From Campylobacter sp. MIT 97-5078 (GTDB lineage: Bacteria; Campylobacterota; Campylobacteria; Campylobacterales; Campylobacteraceae), in contig NZ_QHLK01000011.1 of the NCBI RefSeq assembly GCF_006864455.1, forward strand, positions 1-64,000: 64,000 nt of DNA. The letters are read 5' to 3'. Positions 1 through 8,704 of the stretch are shown in pieces. The notes under the pieces were generated by a model that had not been told where the DNA came from, did no database searches, and saw nothing but the letters and a program-made list of their open reading frames with translations. Position 1 is the first letter of the stretch, and each line of letters opens with the position of its first letter. The translations under genes were made by a program, and so were the position numbers.

Positions 1-1
1 T

Positions 2-865
2 TAAATCATAATTATCAGGATTACCTGTAAGACCTAATTCTTTCATCAAAGCTTCTTTCATCATCTTTTCTAATTCCTCAAGCATTTTTTTTAAATCAAT
101 AAAAAGATCGCGTAGATCTAATTTAACATATTTAAGCCCTGAGCCAATTAATTTTTCAGCTTTTTGTTGGTTTCCTAAAATTTGTCTTAAAGCAAACTTA
201 TATTCAGACTCGGACTTATCCTTATCCACTACTAACTCACTCAGTGTAAGCAATCCGTCTTTGTCTTTGTCTTTGCTCAAAGTATTATTGAGTTCTTGGG
301 TTATGCTGAAGGTGGAATCAGTTATTTTATGGCTGAAATTTTCTGGTGTATATCCAAGATTATCCAAATATTTTTTTTGTTTGTTAAATTGACCATAAGA
401 ATAAATTTGAGTTTGAACTGAAATTTTATCATTTTGGTAAGTTATATTAGCATCAATTCCTACTCCACTTCTTGTATTACCAAATTCATTTGCGTCTAAA
501 GAGCCATTTTTATCAATATCTGCTTCTAAATAGCCTCTTTGATAAGCTATATCACCGAACCAACCTGCTACTAAATTTTGAGCTTGTCCGCTAAGCCCAT
601 AAGTGCCATCTTTGTTTTGTTTAACTTGGGAAGTGCCAAAGGCATTTTGCAAATCTTTTAAATTCTCATCACTTAAATTAACACTAATTCTCCGTCCGCT
701 TACAATATCAGTAAAAAAGACTTTATTTTTAAATTTACTTGATAAGTTTTGATTATTAAGATAATCTTTTATGTTCGCGTTAGTATCAATACTATCTCCG
801 GGTTTTAAAGCTTTATAAACGCTTTCGTTAAAAGTAGAATTAAGATTTAAGAAATTGATTTGCAT
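2..865 (-). CDS. EF-hand calcium-binding protein, 3' end outside window
   Basis: The reading frame is open for 288 codons from ATG (863-865) to the left edge, so the C-terminus lies outside the window. An A/G-rich ribosome site (AAAAAAGGCAG) precedes the ATG. Two canonical EF-hand loops are visible: D116-x-D-x-N-G-S-x-D-x-x-E127 (DIDKNGSLDANE) and D199-K-D-K-D-G-L-x-T-x-S-E210. Between them lies a Gln/Tyr-rich stretch, and the visible C-terminal part (about 245-275) is Lys/Glu/Leu-rich and probably helical. There is no obvious signal peptide. Calcium binding follows from the loops; the cellular role is unknown. It lies where hisH-hisA-hisF-hisI would be expected after hisB. Confidence 0.75.
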   Translation of the reverse strand, partial: MQINFLNLNSTFNESVYKALKPGDSIDTNANIKDYLNNQNLSSKFKNKVFFTDIVSGRRISVNLSDENLKDLQNAFGTSQVKQNKDGTYGLSGQAQNLVAGWFGDIAYQRGYLEADIDKNGSLDANEFGNTRSGVGIDANITYQNDKISVQTQIYSYGQFNKQKKYLDNLGYTPENFSHKITDSTFSITQELNNTLSKDKDKDGLLTLSELVVDKDKSESEYKFALRQILGNQQKAEKLIGSGLKYVKLDLRDLFIDLKKMLEELEKMMKEALMKELGLTGNPDNYDL

Positions 866-968
866 TTTTCTGCCTTTTTTCTAAAATCAATGTTTTAAAA
901 CTAAATCAGCAGAAAAACGAAAAAGTTTATACCAAAAAATTCGAAAATAGAATTAAACTTGGTAAATC

Positions 969-1184
969 TTAGTAATTCCACGGCAATCCAACAGGCCTTG
1001 ATAATTTTTTAATCGCCTCTTGTCCAGCTTGAACCAAAATAGAATTTGATGAATTATAGCCATAACTGCTAGGATAAGGCTTGCCTTGATTAGCATACCA
1101 ATTTGCACTAAAAGGCTTATAAAGATACCCACCCTTAACCTCTTTCATCTCATCAAGGCTAAGAACTTTAACACCTTTAGAGTC
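969..1184 (-). pseudogene. Gene remnant with LSLDEMKEVKGG motif, no start codon
   Basis: An open frame runs from just after an in-frame TGA (1185-1187) to TAA (969-971). It has no ATG, GTG or TTG until an internal ATG at 1146-1148, which would give 59 residues. The start of the frame reads DSKGVKVLSLDEMKEVKGG, followed by a Tyr/Ser/Pro/Asn-rich tail ending RPVGLPWNY. The segment LSLDEMKEVKGG fits the double-glycine secretion-leader consensus (LSxxELxxIxGG). An ATG one frame away just upstream suggests a frameshifted or truncated gene. It could also be the C-terminal scrap of a paralogue of the neighbouring EF-hand protein. The rest of the 866-1328 interval shows nothing else I can support. 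Confidence 0.4.
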
Positions 1185-1328
1185 TCATTTTATATAGATT
1201 AAATTATGCTTTATTTTTTAAAGTATTATATAAACTTTTCTTGCTTACAAAAGTAGATGTTTGGTAAATTATTACAAATTCTGTATATATGTTTTTGTAA
1301 AAATTCATTTTGATTTTCTCTGGGTAAC

Positions 1329-2393
1329 TCACAGCATACCCTTAGAGCTAGCAAGACTTTCATTTTCTATTTTTATCGCCATTTTAAGAGCTTTAGCAAA
1401 GGCTTTGAAAAGCCCTTCAGCTTTGTGATGATCGTTTTTACCTTTTACTTTAAGGTGCAAACTTATGCCAAGCGCATAGCTTAGTGAGTAGAAAAAATGT
1501 TCTATCATCTCAGTGCTAAGCTCGCCTAGCTTTTTTTTCTTAAATTTAGCCTTATACACCAAAATAGGGCGGTTTGAAAAGTCTAGCACACAACGTGCTA
1601 GACTTTCATCCATAGGTAAGCAAAAGCCATATCTTGCTATACCTATCTTATCGCCTATAGCTTTTTTAAGTGCCTCTCCAAGGGCTAGTGCTACATCTTC
1701 AACGCTGTGATGCTCATCTATTTCTAAGTCCCCTTTGCAATGTATCTCAAGGGCTATGCCAGAATGCACTGCTATTTGATCAAGCATATGATCAAAAAAG
1801 CCAATCCCTGTTTGAATTTGGCTTTTGCCTCCATTTAAGCACGCTTTAATGCTGATTTGTGTTTCTTTGGTATTTCTTTGAACAAAGCTCGTTCTAAAAG
1901 AGCTTAAGATAGTATTACAAATATCTTCCCAAGTGTTCTTTTTTGGCTCATAAAGCAAGCCTTGTATGCCCAAGTTTTGAGCTAAAATCATATCAGTTTT
2001 TCTATCGCCTATAACAAAGCTTTGATTTTTATCATAAAGCTGGTGGATGATATAGTCTTTTAAAAGTGCAGTTTTTGGCTTTCTGCATGCACAATTTTCA
2101 TGCTCAAAATGCGGACAAATGAAAATATCTTGAAATTCTATTCCGCAAGATTTTAAAATATCAAGTATTTTATTTTGCACTAGCTCAAAGTCTTTTTGAG
2201 CAAAAGAGCTTGTGCCAAGCCCGTCTTGATTGCTTACAAGCACGAATTTAAAATTAAAATTCTTAAGCTTAAGCAAGGCTGGGATAACTCCTTTTTCAAA
2301 GCGAAGTTTTTCAAGGCTATCAACTTGCAAATCACTCTTTGGCTCCTCAATGATAGTGCCATCTCTATCGATAAATAGGATTTTTTCACTCAT
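1329..2393 (-). CDS. hisB: HisB, histidinol-phosphatase / IGP dehydratase
   Basis: Bifunctional histidine-biosynthesis enzyme catalysing the dehydration of imidazoleglycerol phosphate and the dephosphorylation of histidinol phosphate. Residues 1-160 form the HAD phosphatase: nucleophile motif FIDRDGT (D9, D11), a zinc-loop pattern [14 protein letters not shown], and IGDRKTD. Residues from about 166 to 354 form the dehydratase with the metal-binding motifs [10 protein letters not shown] and [12 protein letters not shown]. The length (354 aa) fits the fused form. Its ATG overlaps the end of hisD by 4 nt, which indicates translational coupling. In C. jejuni hisH, hisA, hisF and hisI follow hisB; here they do not. 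Confidence 0.96.
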   Translation of the reverse strand: MSEKILFIDRDGTIIEEPKSDLQVDSLEKLRFEKGVIPALLKLKNFNFKFVLVSNQDGLGTSSFAQKDFELVQNKILDILKSCGIEFQDIFICPHFEHENCACRKPKTALLKDYIIHQLYDKNQSFVIGDRKTDMILAQNLGIQGLLYEPKKNTWEDICNTILSSFRTSFVQRNTKETQISIKACLNGGKSQIQTGIGFFDHMLDQIAVHSGIALEIHCKGDLEIDEHHSVEDVALALGEALKKAIGDKIGIARYGFCLPMDESLARCVLDFSNRPILVYKAKFKKKKLGELSTEMIEHFFYSLSYALGISLHLKVKGKNDHHKAEGLFKAFAKALKMAIKIENESLASSKGML

Positions 2394-3676
2394 GATAAAG
2401 TTTTTAACCTCAAGCTTACAGCATTTTTATGTGCGTCTAAATGCTCGGCATGTGCTAAAATTTCAACGCTTTTTGCAAGCTTTTTAAAGCCCTCACAGCT
2501 TAATTCTTGAACAGTCATTTTTTTAGTAAAATCGCTTAAATTTAAGCTTGAACGTGTTCTTGTCAGCCCATAAGTTGGTAAAACATGATTTGTTCCACTT
2601 GCATAATCGCCCATTGATTCAGGAGAAAAGGCTCCTAAAAACACTGAACCAGCATTTTGCACCTTATCAAGCAAACTTCTTGGAGAGGCAGTTTGTATGA
2701 TTAAGTGCTCTGGAGCGTATTGGTTTGAAATTTGCACCGCTTCGTTTAAATTACTAGCTATGATGATTTTTGAATGACTTAAGCTCTTTGAGGCTAATTC
2801 TTTTCGCGGTAAGTTTTCAAGCTGAGAAGCAAGCTCTTTACCTACTTTTTGGGCAAAACTTTCACTCAAACACACTAAAATCACTTGAGAATCCGCTCCA
2901 TGCTCGGCTTGAGAAAGCAAATCACTAGCTACAAACTCAGCATTTGCTGCCTCATCAGCGATGACTAAAACCTCGCTTGGTCCAGCTTGCATGTCTATAT
3001 CAGCCCCATTTATATCAGCACTTACTTGAGCTTTAGCTTCAGTTACAAAGGCATTTCCTGGTCCATAAATTTTATCTACCCGAGTTACACTTTGTGTGCC
3101 ATAAGCTAGTGCAGCTATGGCTCCAGCTCCGCCCATTTGATATACCTCATCTACCTCACAAAGCTTGGCACAAAAAAGCACAGCATCATTGATCTTAGCT
3201 GGGCTTGCTAAAACTACCTTTTTGCAATTTGCTATTTTTGCAGGGATTGCTAGCATCAAAGCTGTTGAAAAAAGCGGAGCTAGTCCTCCTGGTATGTAAA
3301 GTCCAACTTTTTCTATGGGACGACTCACTAGTTCGCATTTTACGCCCTGTGTAGTTTCTAGTTCTAGGGGCTTAAAAATTTGAGCTTGGTGGAATTTTTT
3401 GATATTTTCATAAGCTGTGATAATGGCTTTTTTTAGATTTTCATCTACTCTTTGACAAGCTAAGTTAATCTCATCTTGAGTGAGTTTTATGCTTGAGATT
3501 TCAGCCTTATCAAAACGCAAGGCTTGTGCTATCAAAGCTTCATCGCCTCTATTTTTTACTTCATCAATAATGCCTTTTACCAAGGCTGAAAGCTCATCTT
3601 TACGCTCTATAGCCGGACGTTTAAGGGCTTTTTTTTGTTCTTCTTGAGTGAGTTTATTAAAATGTAAAATTTGCAT
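2390..3676 (-). CDS. hisD: HisD, histidinol dehydrogenase
   Basis: Oxidises L-histidinol to L-histidine in the last two steps of histidine synthesis, using NAD and a zinc ion. Family motifs are present in order: the nucleotide-site region [46 protein letters not shown] and the C-terminal [11 protein letters not shown]. The length of about 428 aa is normal. I chose the ATG at 3676 because AAGGAAG lies just upstream; an in-frame ATG at 3691 overlapping the hisG stop is also possible. It lies between hisG and hisB in one minus-strand operon with overlapping ends. Confidence 0.96.
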   Translation of the reverse strand: MQILHFNKLTQEEQKKALKRPAIERKDELSALVKGIIDEVKNRGDEALIAQALRFDKAEISSIKLTQDEINLACQRVDENLKKAIITAYENIKKFHQAQIFKPLELETTQGVKCELVSRPIEKVGLYIPGGLAPLFSTALMLAIPAKIANCKKVVLASPAKINDAVLFCAKLCEVDEVYQMGGAGAIAALAYGTQSVTRVDKIYGPGNAFVTEAKAQVSADINGADIDMQAGPSEVLVIADEAANAEFVASDLLSQAEHGADSQVILVCLSESFAQKVGKELASQLENLPRKELASKSLSHSKIIIASNLNEAVQISNQYAPEHLIIQTASPRSLLDKVQNAGSVFLGAFSPESMGDYASGTNHVLPTYGLTRTRSSLNLSDFTKKMTVQELSCEGFKKLAKSVEILAHAEHLDAHKNAVSLRLKTLS

Positions 3677-3687
3677 ATTTTCTTCCT

Positions 3688-4587
3688 TCATTTAAGCATT
3701 TTTTCTATAGGCAGAACTAAGATTGAACTTGCACCTTCCATTTTAAGTCTTTCCATAGTTTCCCAAAAGAGATTTTCTTGACTTACCATGTGTAAAGCCA
3801 CCTTTTTTTCATCATGAGCAAGAGGCAAAATAGTTGGATTTTCAATGCCCGGAAGCAAAGAGATTATGCGTTCAAGCTTATCTTTTGGAGCATGAAGCAT
3901 GATGTATTTGCTTTCTCTAGCTTGCAATACACCTTGAATTCGCAATAAAAGCTTATCCACCAGGGCTTGATTTTGCTTGCTTAGGTTTTCTTTTTTCTGG
4001 ATCAAACACGCTTTTGAAGTGTAAATCACCTCAACTTCTTTAAGTCCATTAGCCTGTAAAGTTGCCCCACTTGAGACAAGATCACAAATAGCATCAGCTA
4101 AATTGGCTCGCGGTGCAACTTCAACTGAACCTGTAAGCGTGCAGTGCTTGTAAGTTATGCCTTTTTCACGCATAAAACGTTTTAAAAGCTGAGGATATGA
4201 GCTTGCTATCCTTAAGCCATTAAAGCTTTTTAAGCCCTTATATTCGGTATCTTGAGGCATTGCCAAAGATAAGCGACAATGTCCAAAGTCTAGCTTTTTA
4301 AGCAAGATATATTCACAGCTTTCTTTGGCTAGGCTTCGTTCTAAGGCGTTTTCTTCAAGTACATTTTCTCCTATAATGCCAAGATCAACTACCCCATCAA
4401 AAACAAGCCCCGGTATATCATCATCTCTAACACGTAAGATATCAAGTTCTAAATTTGTCGCAAAAGCGATGAGGCTTTGTTCGTGGATATGAGCTTTTAC
4501 GCCGATGAGTTCTAAGAGCTCAAGGCAGCTTTTACTTAAGCGACCTGATTTTTGAATCGCAATTTTTAAACGAGAATTTTCTTGCAT
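3688..4587 (-). CDS. hisG: HisG, ATP phosphoribosyltransferase, long form
   Basis: Catalyses the committed first step of histidine synthesis, joining ATP and PRPP. The PRPP-binding stretch [17 protein letters not shown] is clear (about residues 166-182). At 299 aa it is the long form, with a C-terminal regulatory domain (about 205-299) that usually binds histidine for feedback inhibition. It is the first gene of the hisGDB operon. The 105-nt gap upstream (4588-4692) is AT-rich and should hold the promoter, but I could not pick a convincing -10 box. Confidence 0.96.
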   Translation of the reverse strand: MQENSRLKIAIQKSGRLSKSCLELLELIGVKAHIHEQSLIAFATNLELDILRVRDDDIPGLVFDGVVDLGIIGENVLEENALERSLAKESCEYILLKKLDFGHCRLSLAMPQDTEYKGLKSFNGLRIASSYPQLLKRFMREKGITYKHCTLTGSVEVAPRANLADAICDLVSSGATLQANGLKEVEVIYTSKACLIQKKENLSKQNQALVDKLLLRIQGVLQARESKYIMLHAPKDKLERIISLLPGIENPTILPLAHDEKKVALHMVSQENLFWETMERLKMEGASSILVLPIEKMLK

Positions 4588-4692
4588 AGCTTTTTTAACC
4601 TTAGTTCTTAAAAGCCTTATTTTATCATAAAATCTAATAAATTGCCTGAATTTTTGTTGAAAAAGAAGTAATTTTTTTGATATTTTACTTGT

Positions 4693-5487
4693 TTAGTTTT
4701 TTCTTCTTTTTACTATAAATACAAGCACAAAGGCTAGGCAGGCTATCATGATGATACTTGCACTGCTGCTAAGATTAAGCACAAAGCTTAAAATAAGCCC
4801 TAAAAAGCAAAAGATAAAGCTTAAAAGTGAAGCTAGAGCCATCATTTTTAAAAGTTTTTGAGTAAAATATTCAGCGATAAAACAAGGAATGCTAAGTAAG
4901 GCAATGATTAAAATCAATCCCACACAACGCATGCAAATGACTATACAAAAGGCGATCATACAAATGAGTAAATAGTAAAAAAAGCTTGTATTTACACCAC
5001 GAAGTAAGGCAAATTCTTGATCAAAGCTTATGGCAACAAATTGGCGATAAAAAGCAAGCACAAGCACTATAAAAAGACAATTAGCACCAAATATAAGCCA
5101 TAAATCAGCACTTGAAACGGCTAAAATCGAGCCAAACAAATACGCCATTAAATCACTCTTATATCCCGCACTTAAATCAATTAAAATCAAGCCCAAAGCC
5201 ATTCCAAATGCCCAAATAACAGCGATGAAATTATCACTTCTATGAGGATAACGTTTGGATAAAAAAGCTACGATTAAAGCTAAAAAAAGCGTAAAAAGCG
5301 AGGTGCATAAAAGCAAAGGCAAAGAAAAATAAAACGCCAAACCTATACCGCCAAATGCTCCATGAGTGATTCCTCCAGCCATTGAAAAAAGGCGGTTTAT
5401 CATCACTAAAGAGCCAATTATCCCACAAGCTAAACTGATGAAAATAGATGCTAAAAAAGCATTTTGAAAAAAAGAAAATTCAAACAT
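4693..5487 (-). CDS. znuB: ZnuB-like metal ABC transporter permease
   Basis: Membrane subunit of a zinc-type ABC-3 importer. The sequence is a chain of hydrophobic segments over about 264 residues. It includes the family-typical GSLVMINRLFSMAGGITHG, where the permease contacts the ATPase, followed by FGGIGLAFYF. A strong Shine-Dalgarno AAAGGAG lies at 5502-5508; GTG (5496), TTG (5493) and ATG (5487) follow it. I list the ATG, though the TTG has better spacing. An ORF extension to 5541 lies upstream of the ribosome site and is unlikely. It is the last gene of the znuA-small protein-znuC-znuB operon. Confidence 0.88.
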   Translation of the reverse strand: MFEFSFFQNAFLASIFISLACGIIGSLVMINRLFSMAGGITHGAFGGIGLAFYFSLPLLLCTSLFTLFLALIVAFLSKRYPHRSDNFIAVIWAFGMALGLILIDLSAGYKSDLMAYLFGSILAVSSADLWLIFGANCLFIVLVLAFYRQFVAISFDQEFALLRGVNTSFFYYLLICMIAFCIVICMRCVGLILIIALLSIPCFIAEYFTQKLLKMMALASLLSFIFCFLGLILSFVLNLSSSASIIMIACLAFVLVFIVKRRKN

Positions 5488-5566
5488 ATCCAACACTTTT
5501 ACTCCTTTTGTGTGTATGCTCGCAACTAAGACATTCATCAAAGCTCATTTCTACCGCACAAAAATG

Positions 5567-6244
5567 CTAGTAGGTTTGAAGATGAGTAAGGAGCTTTGCT
5601 TTGTGCTTATCATTATCATACAAGATGAGTTCTTTGTTAAGATAAGCGATTTTGTTTGCAAAGGCAAGCACTATATTAATATCATGGCAAATGCTAATAA
5701 TTCCTATGCCTTGTTTATGTAAAGAGCGTAAAAACTCAAAGATATTTAAAGCACTTTTACTATCAAGGCTAGCACTTGGCTCATCAAGGATTAAAAGCTT
5801 GCATGGACTTATCAAAGCCCTTGCTATATAAGCTCTTTGTCTTTGCCCTCCGCTTAAATCTTTGATATTTTTATATGCAAATTCTTTTAAGCTAACTTTT
5901 TCGAGGACTTCAAGAGCTTTATTTATATCTTTTTTACTATAAAAGCCAAAGATTTTTTCATTAATAAGTCCCATTAAAACAAGTTCAAGCGTATTTATAC
6001 TAAAGTTTTCATTCACAAGTGTGTTTTGAGGAACATAGCCAATTTCATTCGTTTTTAAAGCCTTAAATTTAAAATTAGCACAGGGTAAAAGTCCTAAGAT
6101 ATGCTTTATAAGCGTTGATTTACCGCCTCCATTTGGTCCAATGATAGCTAAAAAATCCTTTGTATCATAGCTTAAATTTATATCTTTAAGCACCATTTCT
6201 TTATCGTAAGCATAATTTAGCTTTGAAAGTTCAAAAAGTTTCAT
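5567..6244 (-). CDS. znuC: ZnuC-like metal ABC transporter ATPase
   Basis: ATP-binding subunit of the zinc importer, acting on the cytoplasmic face of ZnuB. Visible motifs are Walker A GPNGGGKST (about 36-44), Q-loop IGYVPQ, signature LSGGQRQRAYIARAL, Walker B LLILDEPSASLD and the switch histidine ICHD. The length of 225 aa is normal for the family. The start codon overlaps the stop of the upstream 80-aa gene in a TAATG arrangement, so translation is probably coupled. Confidence 0.92.
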   Translation of the reverse strand: MKLFELSKLNYAYDKEMVLKDINLSYDTKDFLAIIGPNGGGKSTLIKHILGLLPCANFKFKALKTNEIGYVPQNTLVNENFSINTLELVLMGLINEKIFGFYSKKDINKALEVLEKVSLKEFAYKNIKDLSGGQRQRAYIARALISPCKLLILDEPSASLDSKSALNIFEFLRSLHKQGIGIISICHDINIVLAFANKIAYLNKELILYDNDKHKAKLLTHLQTY

Positions 6245-6486
6245 TAAAATACTCCAGATTTTGCGTTAAAAGCGGCTAAAATGGCAATAAAATCGCTTAA
6301 ATTGAGCGTTGTTTGATAACTTTGTGTTTTTTTGGCATTTAAAAAAGTAAGCTCAATTTGTTCCTTTAAGTGTGTTATGTTCATGTATAAGCTCAATGCT
6401 AATGTGTGTTTTAGGTGTATAAATAATAAAGCACAAGCTTTTGCAAAACAAAAAGACAAACAAACAATCATAAGCAAACGAAGCAT
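6244..6486 (-). CDS. Small secreted protein within the znu operon, unknown
   Basis: An 80-residue ORF between znuA and znuC. It starts 11 nt after the znuA stop with TAGGAT as a possible ribosome site, and its stop overlaps the znuC ATG (TAATG). The N-terminus (MLRLLMIVCLSFCFAKA) looks like a signal peptide or membrane anchor. The rest is a mixed region with LNLSDFIAILAAFNAKSG near the end. I do not recognise a family. Its tight packing and same orientation support a real gene working with the zinc importer, possibly in the periplasm; that role is inference. Confidence 0.6.
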   Translation of the reverse strand: MLRLLMIVCLSFCFAKACALLFIHLKHTLALSLYMNITHLKEQIELTFLNAKKTQSYQTTLNLSDFIAILAAFNAKSGVF

Positions 6487-6497
6487 ACAAAACTATC

Positions 6498-7895
6498 CTA
6501 AAAGCTTTGTGAAAGTTTTTGAGCACTCTTTAAAAGTTCGTTTTCCCAGTCTCTTGAAAGATGATCGATCTCTGCTATAGTCGCACCGCATTCTTTAGCT
6601 AAAAGCTTTGCTGCACTTTGAGGAAAGCCTTTTTGCACGAATATGGTTTGTATTTTTTCTTTTTTTGCAAGTTCTATTAAAGTTTTTAAGTCTTTAAGTT
6701 TTGGCTCCTTACCCTCAATCTCAACTGGCACTTGCACTAGATCATACCTTGCTGCAAAATACGCCCAGCTTGGATGATAAACTATAAATTTCTTGTCTTT
6801 TTTATCCTTTAAAAGGCTTTTTATCTTAGTATCTAAGGCGTCAAGTTCATTTTGAAATTTGGCTAAATTAGCTTCATAAAGGGCTTTATTGTGTGGATAT
6901 TGCTTACTTAAAGCCTGTGTTATGGTGCGTGCTTGAGTTTTTACTAAAAGTGGATCAAGCCAGATGTGTGGATCATTTCCTAGCTCAATATGAGTGATTT
7001 GATCTTCTATGATTTGTTCTTTAGAAAGTAATGTTGAGTAAAAAGTAGGCCAATTGAGCATTTTTTTATTAAGTGCTTCAAAGCTTAAATCACCTATAAA
7101 GATATGGAAATGATTGCTTTTTGTTGGGCTGATTTGATGATCGCTAAATTGCACGAATTTAGGGGCTTTACTTGTTTTATCAGTATTTTCAAACTGATAA
7201 CGCACGCCTTTTTTACCGCTTTCATAGGTAAAGATTTTAAACCCTTTATACGCATAAGTGCCTTTTAAAACTTCATTTTTTTTATAAAAACTTATATTGT
7301 CGTTATTAATGAGAATTTTATCAATATCGCTTTTATAGCCTTCTTTATAATAAGCTTTGATCTCATTTTTACTTTGCTTGTTGTTTAGAGCTTTAAGATA
7401 AAATATTTCATCTAAGCTATCATCAAGCAAGAGTGGATACACTGAGTAAAACTCGCCTTGATAATCATTTATAGTCCTATCTTTTACCTCGCTATCTTTA
7501 AATACTACTGGGGCATGCTTATGTTCAAAATGCGTTTTATGTTCAGCTTCTTCTTCATGATGAGCATACTCAAAAGTTGTGTAAAGTAGCTTTATATCTT
7601 TTCTGGTATCTATTATGCTAAGATTTTTAAATGTATCTTTAAATTTATATATCATAGGCTTTTCAAACTCAAGCCCTATGGTAAAATAAATATCGCTTTG
7701 CTCAAGTTTTTGCATGGTTGAGGGTTTAAATTCAAAATTATGCTCGTCTGTATTTGGCGATATGACTTCATTGATTTCTACGCTATCTCCAGCTATTTTT
7801 TGCACGAAATAACTTTGTGGCGGTATGCTAACACTGATGATAGGCTTTGCAAGAAGAGGTAGGGCAAAGATGAGGCTTGCGAGAGTTTTTTTCAT
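6498..7895 (-). CDS. znuA: ZnuA zinc-binding protein with internal ZinT domain
   Basis: Periplasmic zinc-capture protein of the Znu importer. A signal peptide (1-16) is followed by the ZnuA N-lobe with metal ligand H52. Next come a His/Glu-rich loop (112-127) and then an entire ZinT/YodA domain (about 139-300), with motifs GEFYSVYPLLLDD, KKGVRYQF, FSDH and HFHIF; H253, H262 and H264 match the ZinT metal triad. The ZnuA fold resumes at DPHIWLDP (H310), with H374 in VYHPSWAYF and acidic D444. At 465 aa it is about 160 residues longer than an ordinary ZnuA. In streptococcal AdcA the ZinT domain is C-terminal; here it interrupts the fold at the His-rich loop. Confidence 0.93.
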   Translation of the reverse strand: MKKTLASLIFALPLLAKPIISVSIPPQSYFVQKIAGDSVEINEVISPNTDEHNFEFKPSTMQKLEQSDIYFTIGLEFEKPMIYKFKDTFKNLSIIDTRKDIKLLYTTFEYAHHEEEAEHKTHFEHKHAPVVFKDSEVKDRTINDYQGEFYSVYPLLLDDSLDEIFYLKALNNKQSKNEIKAYYKEGYKSDIDKILINNDNISFYKKNEVLKGTYAYKGFKIFTYESGKKGVRYQFENTDKTSKAPKFVQFSDHQISPTKSNHFHIFIGDLSFEALNKKMLNWPTFYSTLLSKEQIIEDQITHIELGNDPHIWLDPLLVKTQARTITQALSKQYPHNKALYEANLAKFQNELDALDTKIKSLLKDKKDKKFIVYHPSWAYFAARYDLVQVPVEIEGKEPKLKDLKTLIELAKKEKIQTIFVQKGFPQSAAKLLAKECGATIAEIDHLSRDWENELLKSAQKLSQSF

Positions 7896-7938
7896 TGAAT
7901 TTTCCTTTTTTGAATACTTTTTGTAAAAAGTTGAGTGA

Positions 7939-8055
7939 ATTATAACAAATGCAACTTAGTTGCAACTTAAAAAATAAGTTGTTTTTAAAAATTAAAGTTG
8001 CAAAATAAAATTTGATTTGCAAAAAAGCAAATTTTAGCTAAAAATTTGCTAAAAT
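7939..8055. promoter_or_regulatory. Divergent znuA / fur-family promoters with candidate Zur sites
   Basis: A minus-strand -10 box TATAAT (7939-7944) serves znuA. Immediately behind it are two direct copies of TGCAACTTA (7950-7958 and 7961-7969). These are followed by the inverted TAAGTTG (7975-7981) and AAAGTTGCA (7994-8002). On the other side a near-perfect inverted repeat, GCAAATTTT...AAAATTTGC (8027-8049), abuts the plus-strand -10 TAAAAT (8050-8055) of the Fur-family gene. The position of these repeats over both promoters suggests operators for the divergent regulator. Which repeat is bound is unknown. Confidence 0.6.
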
Positions 8056-8086
8056 ATATGCAAAAATTAACAAAGAAAGCAAAGCA

Positions 8087-8437
8087 ATGAACGCGGTTGA
8101 ACTTCTTAGAGAACAAGGTATCGCTCTTACTGATTTAAGGCTTGAAATGCTTGAAATTTTAGCGAGTGCCAATGAGCCTTTGAGTTTTGATGATTTTCAT
8201 TTAGAGGCGAACAAAACCACATTTTACCGCAATATACAGCTTTTTGAAGAAAAAGGTATAGTGAGTAAAAGCACGCTTGAAAGAAAGAGTTTTTATGAGT
8301 TGGCTTTGGGTGCAAAAGCTCATTTTGTTTGTGACGTGTGTCATAAAATCACGGATTTTAAAATGCCAAAAATCAAAGGCAAAGTTAAAAGCGTGATCGC
8401 TAAAGGAGTGTGCGATCAGTGTGATGAAAATGCTTGA
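8087..8437 (+). CDS. Short Fur-family regulator, probable Zur
   Basis: Metal-responsive repressor of 116 aa, shorter than the usual 140-160. The N-terminal winged helix contains NKTTFYRNIQLFEEKGIV, which matches the Fur recognition helix. The C-terminal dimer domain is reduced and holds two CxxC pairs (VCDVCHK and GVCDQCDE), the structural zinc site of Fur proteins. The multi-His metal-sensing motif before the first CxxC is reduced to a single His (AHFVCDVC). Divergent placement from znuA and repeated elements in the shared promoter point to zinc-dependent control of znuA. Fur or PerR function cannot be excluded from sequence alone. Confidence 0.82.
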   Translation: MNAVELLREQGIALTDLRLEMLEILASANEPLSFDDFHLEANKTTFYRNIQLFEEKGIVSKSTLERKSFYELALGAKAHFVCDVCHKITDFKMPKIKGKVKSVIAKGVCDQCDENA

Positions 8438-8695
8438 TTATTTTTGTAATTTTTTTACTGCTTTATCGATTTTTTTGCTTGCCTTGTCGTAATTTCCATC
8501 TTTTAGCTCTTCTAAAGCATCAATGGCAAATGAAAAATCCTCGCCGTCACTGTCATAGTTTTCAAAATAAGCTTCAAGAGCTTCTATGATAAGTTTTGAT
8601 TTAGGCTTTGCACTTTTTTTGCTGAGTTTATCAAGCCTTTGTTTTAAGTTTGCCGGTAGTCTAAAATAGCACGCTTTAACTTCTTTTTTTTTCAT
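8438..8695 (-). CDS. Ribbon-helix-helix (CopG-like) DNA-binding protein
   Basis: An 85-residue basic protein. The N-terminal half (CYFRLPANLKQRLDKLSKK then SKLIIEALEAYFEN) fits the ribbon-helix-helix fold of CopG/Arc-type regulators. The C-terminal half is a charged helical region ending in KKLQK. A ribosome site AAAGGGAAAC precedes the ATG. It lies just after the hemerythrin gene on the same strand and may be cotranscribed with it. No toxin gene is adjacent, so I do not call it an antitoxin. Confidence 0.65.
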   Translation of the reverse strand: MKKKEVKACYFRLPANLKQRLDKLSKKSAKPKSKLIIEALEAYFENYDSDGEDFSFAIDALEELKDGNYDKASKKIDKAVKKLQK

Positions 8696-8704
8696 TGTTT
8701 CCCT

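Noticed and set aside
1213-1328. A 34-codon minus-strand ORF upstream of the remnant
   Set aside because: No ribosome site, AT-rich and of a length expected by chance; I could not link it to any family.
8438-8695. Ribbon-helix-helix protein as antitoxin of a toxin-antitoxin pair
   Set aside because: No small toxin-like gene is adjacent; the neighbours are hemerythrin and the Fur-family regulator.
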